A DNA stretch of 52,273 bases, taken from contig NCEH01000060.1 in NCBI GenBank assembly GCA_002304505.1, forward strand, positions 1 to 52,273. The letters run 5' to 3'. The position numbers were made by a program, and so were the translations under genes. This DNA comes from Rhizobiales bacterium 32-66-11 (GTDB lineage Bacteria > Pseudomonadota > Alphaproteobacteria > Rhizobiales > Xanthobacteraceae). Shown in pieces: positions 7,786-15,042 of the stretch (its first letter is position 1; every line of letters begins with the position of its first letter). The notes beneath the pieces were generated by a model, which did no database searches, had not been told where the DNA came from, and saw nothing but the letters and a program-made list of their open reading frames with translations.

Positions 7786-8493
7786 CTACCCCAACCGCTG
7801 CGCCGCCGCATCCTTGCCGGCGGGGGCGCGGGATTGGGCTTCCACCCAGGCCACCAGCACGCGGCCCCATTCGATATCCGCCTGGATCGCCTCGCGCGCG
7901 GCCGCCGGATCGCGGGCGCGCAATGCGGTCAGCACGTCATAATGCTTGTGCTCCTTGCCGGCGATCTGGCGCGGCGGCATGGTGGAGTGGAACACGCTGA
8001 GCAGCGGCCCCATCAGCGTCCACATGTTCTCGACGATGGATTCCACCCGCGGCAATTGGGCGATCTCCAGCAGCGCGAAGTGGAAGTCGCGGTTCTTGAT
8101 GCTGGCTTTCTTGGGATTGGTCGCCGCCGCCTCGATGAATTCGGCCTGGATCGCTTCCAGCTTGCGCAATTGCTTGTCGGTGATCAGCCGCGCCGCCCGC
8201 TCCGCCGCCACGCCTTCGAGTTGCACGCGGATGAGCTGAATCTCCTGCAGGCGCGCGGCATCCAGCAGCGGCACGTGGATGGCGGTGGCGGCCTTCATCT
8301 CCAGCGCCTGCTCGCTCACGAGGCGGAAGATCGCCTCGCGCACGGGGGTGATGCTGGTGCCGAGTTCGGCGGCGAGCGTGGAGATGCGCAGCCGCTCGCC
8401 GGGCTCGAACTGCCCGTCGATCAGCGCCCGCCGAATGCGGCCATAGACCCGCGCCGACAGATTCTCTTTCTCGACTTGCTGCAGCTCGGCCAT
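7786..8493 (-). CDS. GntR family (FCD domain) transcriptional regulator
   Basis: This 235-residue regulator has an N-terminal winged helix-turn-helix (residues ~10-75: VYGRIRRALIDGQFEPGERL...LAAELGTSITPVREAIFRL) and a C-terminal all-helical FCD ligand domain. The Asp/His metal or ligand positions are visible in NRDFHFALLEIA and in the late HKHYDVLTALRARD segment. FCD-GntR proteins are usually repressors released by an acidic pathway metabolite. It is the second gene of an operon with the GldA-type dehydrogenase (40 bp gap), and a candidate operator sits in that gap. It is the best candidate to bind the four ATGATATATCAT-like sites. Confidence 0.92.
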   Translation of the reverse strand: MAELQQVEKENLSARVYGRIRRALIDGQFEPGERLRISTLAAELGTSITPVREAIFRLVSEQALEMKAATAIHVPLLDAARLQEIQLIRVQLEGVAAERAARLITDKQLRKLEAIQAEFIEAAATNPKKASIKNRDFHFALLEIAQLPRVESIVENMWTLMGPLLSVFHSTMPPRQIAGKEHKHYDVLTALRARDPAAAREAIQADIEWGRVLVAWVEAQSRAPAGKDAAAQRLG

Positions 8494-8524
8494 CTGATCC
8501 CGCGATTCCCGCTTAAACCCTCAA

Positions 8525-8536
8525 AACATATATCAT
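8525..8536. promoter_or_regulatory. Putative GntR operator, site 2 (autoregulation)
   Basis: AACATATATCAT matches 10 of 12 positions of the perfect palindrome at 1471. It overlaps the stop codon of the GldA-type gene and ends 32 bp before the gntR start codon, so it could control the regulator separately from the upstream gene. Confidence 0.5.
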
Positions 8537-9642
8537 ATTGCCGCTTGGAAAGCCTGCGACGCGGTGCCCGCCCGCCCTTCCAGCGCGGCGATGGCGGCGA
8601 CGATCTCGGCTTCCTTCAGCACGCGGGGGAAATGCCGGGCGTGGGGCGCGGTGAGGGTGAGGCGGGCGATGGTTTCGGCCTCCTCGCGGCTCGGCCCGGC
8701 ACCGGAGAGCGCGACAAGGCTCACCGGCAGGCCGATGCGGCCGTAGAAGGCGATGATGTCGTCCATGAAGGCCTCCTCGCGCCCCTCCAGCACCAATTGC
8801 ACGAGGCCACCGTAGGCCACCTGGAATCCGTGGAGCGCATGGGCATATTTCGGCACGGCGGAGAGGCCGCGCGTCATGGAATGGGAGATGGAGAGCCCGC
8901 CGCTCTCGAACGCGAGCCCGCTCATCAGCACGGTCGCTTCCACCACCAGATCGAGCGCATCGTCGGCGGTTTTACGGTCCACGGCGGCGAGCGCCTCCTC
9001 GGCATGGGCGCGCAGGATGTCGTAGCAGCCGCGCGCGAGGATCAGCGCGCTTTCCACCGGGGCGCCGCCATAGATGTTCTTGCCCTTGGCGCGCACGCAG
9101 CGTTCCACCTCGAACAGCTTCACCACCGCGTCGCCAATGCCGGCGAGGAACAGATGGCGCGGCGCCTGGGCGATCACCTGCGTATCCACCAGCACGAGAT
9201 CGGGATTGGCGGGCAGTTTCTCGACCGCCAGCAGGCGGTGATGGTCGTCATAGAGCACGTAATTGTGGCTGGTAGGCGCGTCGGTGGAGGCGATGGTGGG
9301 GATGGTCGCGACCTTGGCGCCGAGCCGCCCGGCGAGCGCCTTGCCGGCATCGATGCACTTGCCGCCGCCAGCGGCCGCCACCAGGCTCGGCACGCGCGCG
9401 CCGCATTCCGCCACCAGCCGGTCCACCTCGGCGGGCGAGCTTTCGCCGCCGAACGCAATGCACCGCAGGTCCACCCCGGCGGCGGCGCAGGCTTGCGCGA
9501 TCCGCGCGCCGTGGGCGGCCTCGATGAACGGATCGATCACCAGCACCGCATCTTTGGTGATGCGGGCGAGTTCGGTGCCCAGATGATCGAGCGCGCCCGC
9601 GCCCTGGATATAGCGACGCGGCGCGCCGAAGACCTTCGTCAT
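8533..9642 (-). CDS. GldA-type iron/zinc-dependent alcohol dehydrogenase
   Basis: This 369-residue member of the glycerol dehydrogenase branch of the group III metal-dependent dehydrogenases has the nucleotide motif AAGGGKCIDAGKAL. The metal site is built from the Asp of STDAPTS, the His of ISHSMTRG and the His of HALHGFQVAYG. It interconverts a polyol and its ketone (glycerol/dihydroxyacetone-like) with NAD. GGAAGAG lies just before the ATG. It is transcribed with gntR and divergently from the transketolase genes; operator site 3 lies 92 bp upstream. The ketone it could produce is a plausible transketolase donor or acceptor, which is inference from context. Confidence 0.88.
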   Translation of the reverse strand: MTKVFGAPRRYIQGAGALDHLGTELARITKDAVLVIDPFIEAAHGARIAQACAAAGVDLRCIAFGGESSPAEVDRLVAECGARVPSLVAAAGGGKCIDAGKALAGRLGAKVATIPTIASTDAPTSHNYVLYDDHHRLLAVEKLPANPDLVLVDTQVIAQAPRHLFLAGIGDAVVKLFEVERCVRAKGKNIYGGAPVESALILARGCYDILRAHAEEALAAVDRKTADDALDLVVEATVLMSGLAFESGGLSISHSMTRGLSAVPKYAHALHGFQVAYGGLVQLVLEGREEAFMDDIIAFYGRIGLPVSLVALSGAGPSREEAETIARLTLTAPHARHFPRVLKEAEIVAAIAALEGRAGTASQAFQAAI

Positions 9643-9733
9643 TGCTCTTCCTCAGCCGGCGCGTTGGCCGCGCCATATGGATTTTGACGACATGCCAACG
9701 CCCTGCCAACGGCCATCGCATTTCGATTAGAAT

Positions 9734-9745
9734 ATGATATATCGT
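9734..9745. promoter_or_regulatory. Putative GntR operator, site 3 (GldA-type gene)
   Basis: ATGATATATCGT matches 11 of 12 positions of the site at 1471. On the minus strand TTGCGG and TATCAT are spaced 17 bp apart, a possible promoter whose -10 lies in the site. The GldA-type gene starts 92 bp downstream. Confidence 0.55.
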
Positions 9746-9805
9746 GTATGAGTTGTCCGCAATTCGCGGGACGGAAGAAACAGCCGGCCGCGCCTCTCTG
9801 CCCGA

Positions 9806-9948
9806 GCCCCCTCACCCGCCCGCAAGCGGGCGACCTCTCCCGGCGGGGAGAGGTGAGGGACAGACAGAGGTGAGGGACAGGAAGGGTGAACCCGCCCCGA
9901 CACGAGAACGCCCCCTCTCCCCGCCGGGGAGAGGGCTGGGGTGAGAGG
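9806..9948. repeat. CCCTCTCCCC hairpin repeats between operator sites 3 and 4
   Basis: One composite unit (CCCGCCCGCAAGCGGGCG plus CCTCTCCCGGCGGGGAGAGG) at 9806-9856 is followed by CCCCTCTCCCCGCCGGGGAG from 9912. This is the same two-hairpin unit that is tandemly repeated at 12078-12805. It lies in the divergent promoter region of the dehydrogenase and transketolase genes. The rest of the 9643-10141 gap holds only the two operators and the promoters. Confidence 0.7.
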
Positions 9949-10023
9949 GCACGCGCCCCGCCACGTTGCATGCCCACGGACGCACGGAAGCCGAAAAGGC
10001 CACGCAGCACCACGCGGATCTCC

Positions 10024-10052
10024 TTGCACAAGGATATATCATATTTTATGAC
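10024..10052 (+). promoter_or_regulatory. Candidate promoter of the split transketolase operon
   Basis: TTGCAC (10024-10029) and TATGAC (10047-10052) are 17 bp apart, and the operator-like AGGATATATCAT lies in the spacer. The transketolase start is ~90 bp downstream. Confidence 0.45.
10031..10042. promoter_or_regulatory. Putative GntR operator, site 4 (transketolase operon)
   Basis: AGGATATATCAT matches 11 of 12 positions of the perfect palindrome at 1471 and lies between the -35 and -10 elements of the candidate promoter. Confidence 0.55.
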
Positions 10053-10141
10053 TAGCGCGACGAAGCGCGAAAGCGCCGCTTCGCCGCATCAAGCCGCCCG
10101 AACCTCGCAGCGCGAAGGTGGCCGGAACATTGGGAGCCCAT

Positions 10142-11035
10142 ATGAGCGCGGCCGAAAGCCCATCCTCACCGCCCGACCATCGCGTGTCGAACTTCCGGCC
10201 CACGCCGGAAACGCTCGCGATGCTGCGGGAAAAAGCGCGCTTCGTGCGCCTGGAGACCATCCGGCTCATCGAAGTGGCCAAGGTCGGCCATTACAGCTCG
10301 GTGTTCTCCGCCGCCGAGATTTTCGCGGCGCTCTATTACGACATCATGGACATCGAAAAGGGCAATCCGACCCGCCCCGATCGCGACCGCTTCCTGATGG
10401 GCAAGGGCCACGCCGCCGTCGGCCTGTTCCCGATCCTCGCCGAGTTCGGCTACATCGCCAAAGAGGTGCTGGACAATTACACCCGCCTCGGCAACCCGCT
10501 CGGCGACCATCCTGACATGCGCAAGGTGCCGGGCATCGATTTCTCCTCCGGCTCCATCGGCCACGCCCTTTCCGCCGGCCTCGGCATGGCGCTCGGCGGG
10601 CGCATGCAGAAGCTCAACTTCAATGTGTTCGTCATGCTGGGCGATGGCGAGATGCAGGAAGGCCAGGTGTGGGAGGCGGCCCTTTCCGCCGCGCACCACA
10701 AGGCCTCCAGGCTGGTGGCGATCATCGACCGCAACGGCTTCCAGCTCGACGGCGCCGTGGACGACGTCATGGGCATCGAGCCGCTCGATGAAAAATGGCG
10801 CGCTTTCGGCTGGGAGGTGCACGTGGTGGATGGGCACAATCTCGAAGAGCTGACCACACTCCTGCGCCAGGTGAAGGCGGACGACACCCGCACCAAGCCC
10901 TGCTGCATCATCGCCCGCACCCTCAAGGGCAAGGGCGTTTCCTACATGGAGACCGAGCCCGGCTGGCACCTCGGCTATCTCGACCCGTCCGATGCGAAGA
11001 TCGCCATCGAAGAAATCATGAACAGGGAGATCTGA
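10142..11035 (+). CDS. Transketolase, N-terminal subunit (thiamine diphosphate-binding)
   Basis: This 297-residue protein is the first half of a two-subunit transketolase. The thiamine diphosphate/Mg motif GDGEMQEG...DRNGFQ, GHAAVGLFP and DFSSGSIGHALSAGLGMA are all present. The second half is the next gene (3-bp gap), and the pair should form the active enzyme that moves two-carbon ketol units. ATG 10142 is preferred (GGGAG 5 bp upstream); an in-frame GTG at 10118 is the alternative. Split transketolases of this kind often serve special pathways (apiose, sulfo-sugar and similar catabolism) rather than the central pentose phosphate pathway. The operator upstream supports inducible, catabolic use. 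Confidence 0.92.
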   Translation: MSAAESPSSPPDHRVSNFRPTPETLAMLREKARFVRLETIRLIEVAKVGHYSSVFSAAEIFAALYYDIMDIEKGNPTRPDRDRFLMGKGHAAVGLFPILAEFGYIAKEVLDNYTRLGNPLGDHPDMRKVPGIDFSSGSIGHALSAGLGMALGGRMQKLNFNVFVMLGDGEMQEGQVWEAALSAAHHKASRLVAIIDRNGFQLDGAVDDVMGIEPLDEKWRAFGWEVHVVDGHNLEELTTLLRQVKADDTRTKPCCIIARTLKGKGVSYMETEPGWHLGYLDPSDAKIAIEEIMNREI

Positions 11036-11038
11036 GCC

Positions 11039-12061
11039 ATGACCGAAACCCTGTCCCCGAAGCATTCCCCCGCCAGCCGCCCGCTCTCGCCCAACTCGTG
11101 GCAATATCGCGAGCTGAACGCCAAGACGCCGGGCCTCTCCCATCTCTCCGACGCCCTGATCGGCCTCGTGGAGAAAGGCGAGCCCGTGGTGGCCGGCTCC
11201 GCAGACCTGCAATATTCCAACGGCCTCGCCAAGTTCGCCAAGCGCTTCCCGGAGCGCTACATCCAGTTCGGCATTTCCGAGCAGAACATGGTGACGGCGG
11301 CCGCCGGCCTCGCCACCACCGGGCTCAAGCCCTATGTGGCGACCTTCGCCTCCTTCCTCGGGCTTTTGTGCTGCGAGCAGATCCGCATGGATGTCGCCTA
11401 TTGCGGCCAGCCGGTGCGGCTCATCGGCCACCACACGGGCATCTCGCTCGGCTTCTACGGCACCTCGCACCACGCGACCGAGGACATTTCCACCATGCGC
11501 GCGATCGCGGATCTCACCGTGGTCTCGCCCGCCGACGGCCCCCAGCTCGCTGCCGCCATCAAGGCCTCGGCGCATTATCCCGAGCCGATCTATTTCCGCA
11601 TCGGCCGCGGCCGCGAGCCGGATGTCTATGGGCCGGATGTCACCTTCGAATTCGGCAAGGCCATTGAGCATTTCGCGGGCGACGAGATCACCATCATTGC
11701 CTGCGGCATGCCGGTGCATCCGGCGCTTGAGGCGGCGCGCAAGCTGAATGCGGCGGGCCGCTCGGTGGGGGTCATCGACATGCCCACCATCAAGCCCATC
11801 GACAAAGCGGCGATCCTGAAGGCGGCCGCGCGTTCCAAGGTGCTGATGACGGCGGAGGAACACAATGTGCTCGGCGGCCTCGGCAGCGCGGTGGCCGAAG
11901 TGCTAACCGAGGTGGGCGCGGGTGTGAAGCTGATCCGTCACGGCATCCACGACGAATACAGCCTGATCGCCCCGCCGACCCATCTCTATGCCCATTACAA
12001 GCTCGACGCCGCCGGCATCGAGGACGTGGTCCTGAACGCCATCGGCGGCGCGAAGGGCTGA
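11039..12061 (+). CDS. Transketolase, C-terminal subunit
   Basis: This 340-residue protein carries the pyrimidine-binding and C-terminal domains of transketolase. GISEQNMVTAAAGLA contains the conserved Glu that activates the cofactor, followed by TFASFLGLLCCEQIRMDVAY and a C-terminal Rossmann-like domain (VGVIDMPTIKPID). The gene begins 3 bp after the N-terminal subunit, so the two are cotranscribed. A large tandem repeat array follows the stop codon. Confidence 0.93.
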   Translation: MTETLSPKHSPASRPLSPNSWQYRELNAKTPGLSHLSDALIGLVEKGEPVVAGSADLQYSNGLAKFAKRFPERYIQFGISEQNMVTAAAGLATTGLKPYVATFASFLGLLCCEQIRMDVAYCGQPVRLIGHHTGISLGFYGTSHHATEDISTMRAIADLTVVSPADGPQLAAAIKASAHYPEPIYFRIGRGREPDVYGPDVTFEFGKAIEHFAGDEITIIACGMPVHPALEAARKLNAAGRSVGVIDMPTIKPIDKAAILKAAARSKVLMTAEEHNVLGGLGSAVAEVLTEVGAGVKLIRHGIHDEYSLIAPPTHLYAHYKLDAAGIEDVVLNAIGGAKG

Positions 12062-12077
12062 AGGCCGAGGCCTCTCA

Positions 12078-12805
12078 CCGCCCATCCGCAACGCCCCCTC
12101 TCCCCACCGGGGAGAGGGCCGGGGTGAGGGGGCCACGAACAGCCCGGCCGCGCCCAAGCCCCCTCACCCGCCCGCAAGCGGGCGACCTCTCCCCGGCGGG
12201 GAGAAATGACGGACAGGGAGAGGTAACGAGCGGTGAGAGGTGACGACCGGGAGAAGTGACAACCGGGAGAGCTGACTCGCCCATCCGCAACGCCCCTCTC
12301 CCCACCGGGGAGAGGGCTGGGGTGAGGGGGCCACGAACAGGCCCGGCCGCGCACGAGCCCCTCACCCGCCCGCAAGCGGGCGACCTCTCCCCGGCGGGGA
12401 GAGGCGACGGACAGGAGAGGTAATGACCGGTGAGAGGTGACGAGCAGGAGAAGTGACGAGCAGGAGAACTGACCCGCCCATCCGCAACGCCCCCTCTCCC
12501 TGCCGGGGAGAGGGCCGGGGTGAGGGGGCCACGAACAGGCCCGGCCGCGCCCGAGCCCCCTCACCCGCCCGCAAGCGGGCGACCTCTCCCCGGCGGGGAG
12601 AGGTGACGGACAGGGAGAGGCAACGACCGGGAGACGTGACGAGCAGGAGAACTGACGACCGGGAGAGCTGACTTGCCCATCCGCAACGCCCCCTCTCCCC
12701 ACCGGGGAGAGGGTTGGGGTGAGGGGGCCACGAACAGCCTCGGCCGCGCTCGAGCCCCCTCTCCCCGCCGGGGAGAGGGCCGGGGTGAGGGGGCCACGAA
12801 CACAC
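12078..12805. repeat. Tandem array of ~198-bp units made of hairpin repeats
   Basis: The marker CCCATCCGCA recurs at 12081, 12280, 12477 and 12676 (spacing 199, 197, 199), giving three full units and a partial fourth. Each unit holds CCCTCTCCCC-ACCGGGGAGAGGG, then a CCCGCCCGCAAGCGGGCG hairpin fused to CCTCTCCCCGGCGGGGAGAGG, then two to three ~16-bp direct repeats such as GTGACGAGCAGGAGAA. There is no coding sequence and no cas gene nearby. It fills the 870-bp gap between the transketolase and cupin genes and probably blocks read-through. Confidence 0.85.
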
Positions 12806-12934
12806 ACCCGACGCACGCCAAGACATATCTCGCGCGCCGGCCTCCACCGCAGCGCACAGCACGCCGTCCACGTCTTTGCTACCATGAAGGCAAGCGGATA
12901 ACCGCGATCGCCCGTAACGGGAGGAAACCGAAGA

Positions 12935-13477
12935 ATGACCCAGCCCCAGCCCCGCCCCGCCGACGCCATCGACGAGAAGTGGCAGCCCTATCGCAAGCCC
13001 CAGCCGGCCGAGGCGCGCCCCGAACTGGTGGTGCCGAACGCCATCCCCACGGATGACCGCGTGTGGGTGCCGCTGGAGGAGAACGTATGGTTTCGCCCGC
13101 TGCTGCTCTCCGCCTCCAGCGGCTATTGGATGAACCTGCTGAAGGTGCGCAAGGCCGGCGTGCTCTCGCGCCACCGCCACCCCCTGCCGGTGCACGGCTA
13201 TGTCATCAAGGGCTCCTGGCGCTATCTCGAACACGACTGGATCGCCACCGAGGGCGGCTATGTCTATGAAGCGCCGGGCGAGACCCATACGCTGGTGGTC
13301 GATCCCCATGTGGAAGAGATGATCACCCTGTTCCAGGTGAATGGCGCGATGATCTATGTGGACCCGGACGGCAAGGTGACCGGCTTCGACGATGTGTTCA
13401 CCCGCATCGACAAGTGCCGCGCCCATTACAGCGGCAATGGCCTCGGCGCGGACTATATCGACCAGTTCATTCGCTGA
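12935..13477 (+). CDS. Cupin protein of the 2,4'-dihydroxyacetophenone dioxygenase-like family
   Basis: This 180-residue single-domain cupin has metal-binding motif 1 in HRHPLPVHGYVIKGSWRYLE (the two His of HRH, with a later His and Glu) and motif 2 in APGETHTLVV. Length and the WFRPLLLSASSGYW block match proteins annotated as dihydroxyacetophenone dioxygenase-like, which bind Fe(II) and can cleave a C-C bond in hydroxyketones. GGAGG lies 10 bp before the ATG. The family is mostly uncharacterised, so the function is uncertain. Its place after a dehydrogenase/transketolase set suggests a hydroxyketone or keto-acid substrate. Confidence 0.82.
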   Translation: MTQPQPRPADAIDEKWQPYRKPQPAEARPELVVPNAIPTDDRVWVPLEENVWFRPLLLSASSGYWMNLLKVRKAGVLSRHRHPLPVHGYVIKGSWRYLEHDWIATEGGYVYEAPGETHTLVVDPHVEEMITLFQVNGAMIYVDPDGKVTGFDDVFTRIDKCRAHYSGNGLGADYIDQFIR

Positions 13478-13548
13478 ATTTCGCGAAAATCGCGGCGCAA
13501 TCCGCGGAAAAGCGCGGTCGTGATTTCGGCCCGCCGAAGTTTCAGCGA

Positions 13549-13583
13549 ATTTCGGCGGTGGACCGCGGAAAAGCCGCCGAAAT
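13549..13583. terminator. Hairpin between convergent cupin and haemoglobin genes
   Basis: ATTTCGGCGG (13549-13558) pairs with CCGCCGAAAT (13574-13583), a perfect 10-bp stem with a 15-base loop containing CCGCGG. Several related TTTCGCG/CGCGGAAAA motifs fill the rest of the 214-bp gap. It could terminate transcription from both sides. Confidence 0.45.
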
Positions 13584-13691
13584 CGTCCATGACCGCGCTG
13601 TTCCTCGGCGCGGGGGAATCGAAATTCCGCGCCCCGCTCCCGGCCTGTTCGCGCGGCGCGGGTGAAAGTCGCCGGCGCGCGATTTTGCCCC

Positions 13692-14180
13692 TCAGGACAG
13701 CGGCGGGCGCCGGCGCGGACTTGCGATCTCGTTGTTCTTGCAGGCGATTCCAAATTCCAGGCTGTCGGCGATGCGGCGCGCGCGGATGATGAAATGGGTC
13801 GCGGCGGCCGACGGGCAAAGTTCCTGCGCGGTCGCCTCGAACAGGTCGAGCCAGCGGTCGAAATGCGCCGCGCCGATCGGCAAAGGCAGGTGGCGCGGCA
13901 TCGGCTGGCCATGGTAGCGGCCCGTCATGAGCGCCACGGACGACCAGAAAAGACAAAGCTTCTCAAGGTGTTCGTCCCAGTCGGCGATGCGCGCCGCGAA
14001 GATCGGGCCGATCAGATCGTCCGCCCGCACGCGGTCATAGAAGGTGAAGACGAGGGTGCGGATCATCGCCTCGTCGATGCCGGTCTCGGCCATGATCGCC
14101 CGCGTCGCCGCCGCCCGGCGGGCCAGCATCTGCTCGCTCTCGCCGCTGACGATGCGCTCGCGCGCCGTCTCCTCGGCCAT
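13692..14180 (-). CDS. Group III truncated haemoglobin
   Basis: This ~162-residue single-domain globin has the TrHb III pattern FYDRVRADDLIGPIF, then FWSSVALMTGRYHGQP, H-x-L and HFDRWLDLF. His97 and His106 are the candidate proximal haem ligands. TrHb III proteins bind O2/NO in the cytosol under low oxygen or nitrosative stress; the exact reaction is unknown. ATG 14180 is chosen because GGAGG lies 5 bp upstream; a longer start at 14219 has no clear site. It is the second gene after the deformylase-like gene on the same strand (117 bp), next to FixK-box genes. Confidence 0.9.
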   Translation of the reverse strand: MAEETARERIVSGESEQMLARRAAATRAIMAETGIDEAMIRTLVFTFYDRVRADDLIGPIFAARIADWDEHLEKLCLFWSSVALMTGRYHGQPMPRHLPLPIGAAHFDRWLDLFEATAQELCPSAAATHFIIRARRIADSLEFGIACKNNEIASPRRRPPLS

Positions 14181-14297
14181 GGCCGCCTCCGTCTCCCGCA
14201 CCGGCGGCGGATGCGCCATGTGCCTGATAAGCCAAGGGCTTAGCCGCGCCCCCGCGGAACCGCAATCCGGGATTTCCCGGAGGCGGCGGAGTGCCCC

Positions 14298-14810
14298 TCA
14301 GGCGCCGGAGGCGGCGCGCGCCAGCTTCTCGAACCGCTTCACCACCCGCTCCCGCCGCAGCCGCGAGAGCTTCTGAAGCCAGAAGATCCCGTCCAGCTGG
14401 TCGATCTCGTGCTGGAGGCACACGGCCAGCAGCCCGTCCGCCTCGACCTCCTGCGACGTTCCGGCAAGATCCTGATATTGCACGCGAACCCGCGCCGGCC
14501 GCTCCACCTCGTCGACCACGCCCGGCATGGAAACGCTGCCCTCGGGATGGCGGCCCAGCTCGGGCGCGGACCAGATGACGCGCGGATTGACATAGATCCG
14601 AATAAGCCCTTGTTCCTCCGGCAGATCCAGCACCACCAGCCGCTCCGCCACGCCGATGTGGGGCGCAGTGATGCCGATGCCGGGCGCCGCCTTCATGGTG
14701 TCGTGCAGATCCTGCGCCAGTGCCGCAAGTTCGGCATCGAACCGCGTCACCTCCGCCGCCGCCTGCCGCAGCCGTGGATCTGGAAACCGCACGATCTCGC
14801 GCACCGCCAT
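14298..14810 (-). CDS. Peptide deformylase-like protein lacking canonical metal ligands
   Basis: This ~170-residue protein has the peptide deformylase fold. Motif 1 is GIGITAPH (usual GxGLAAxQ), motif 2 is EGSVS at 90-94 (usual EGCLS), and motif 3 is QHEIDQ at 133-138 (usual QHExDH). Two of the three metal ligands of a true deformylase are replaced (Cys to Ser92, second His to Gln138) and the active-site Gln is His51. It is therefore probably not a standard N-formylmethionine deformylase and may have another role. GGAGGAG precedes two adjacent ATG codons; the one at 14810 has better spacing than 14813. It is divergent from the P-type ATPase, with a FixK box between them. Confidence 0.85.
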   Translation of the reverse strand: MAVREIVRFPDPRLRQAAAEVTRFDAELAALAQDLHDTMKAAPGIGITAPHIGVAERLVVLDLPEEQGLIRIYVNPRVIWSAPELGRHPEGSVSMPGVVDEVERPARVRVQYQDLAGTSQEVEADGLLAVCLQHEIDQLDGIFWLQKLSRLRRERVVKRFEKLARAASGA

Positions 14811-14913
14811 CATTGCTCCTCCCGTCCCGCCGTCATAACGGCCCGCGCCGCCGGGTCCGGCCGGGCCGGCACTGTGTTGCACTTTGGTATTCCTCAAGGG
14901 AGAATGCCCGCGA

Positions 14914-14927
14914 TTGCGCTGCATCAA
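14914..14927. promoter_or_regulatory. FixK/FNR-type box upstream of the P-type ATPase
   Basis: TTGCGCTGCATCAA fits the FixK2 consensus TTG(A/C)-N6-(T/G)CAA exactly. It lies 116 bp before the ATPase start and 104 bp before the divergent deformylase-like gene, so it could serve either. Confidence 0.55.
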
Positions 14928-15042
14928 TCGCCCGGATCCGGTGCGCCCCTACCCTTGCGGCACGGGCGCGCCGCGCCAGCCCCTTGCCGGGCGACTTTTT
15001 CGCAAGGCTCTCTCGGGCCGGCGCCTCCACAAGGACAGGGCG

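Noticed and set aside
12078..12805. Possible CRISPR array
   Set aside because: Units are ~198 bp with near-identical content throughout, without variable spacers or cas genes.
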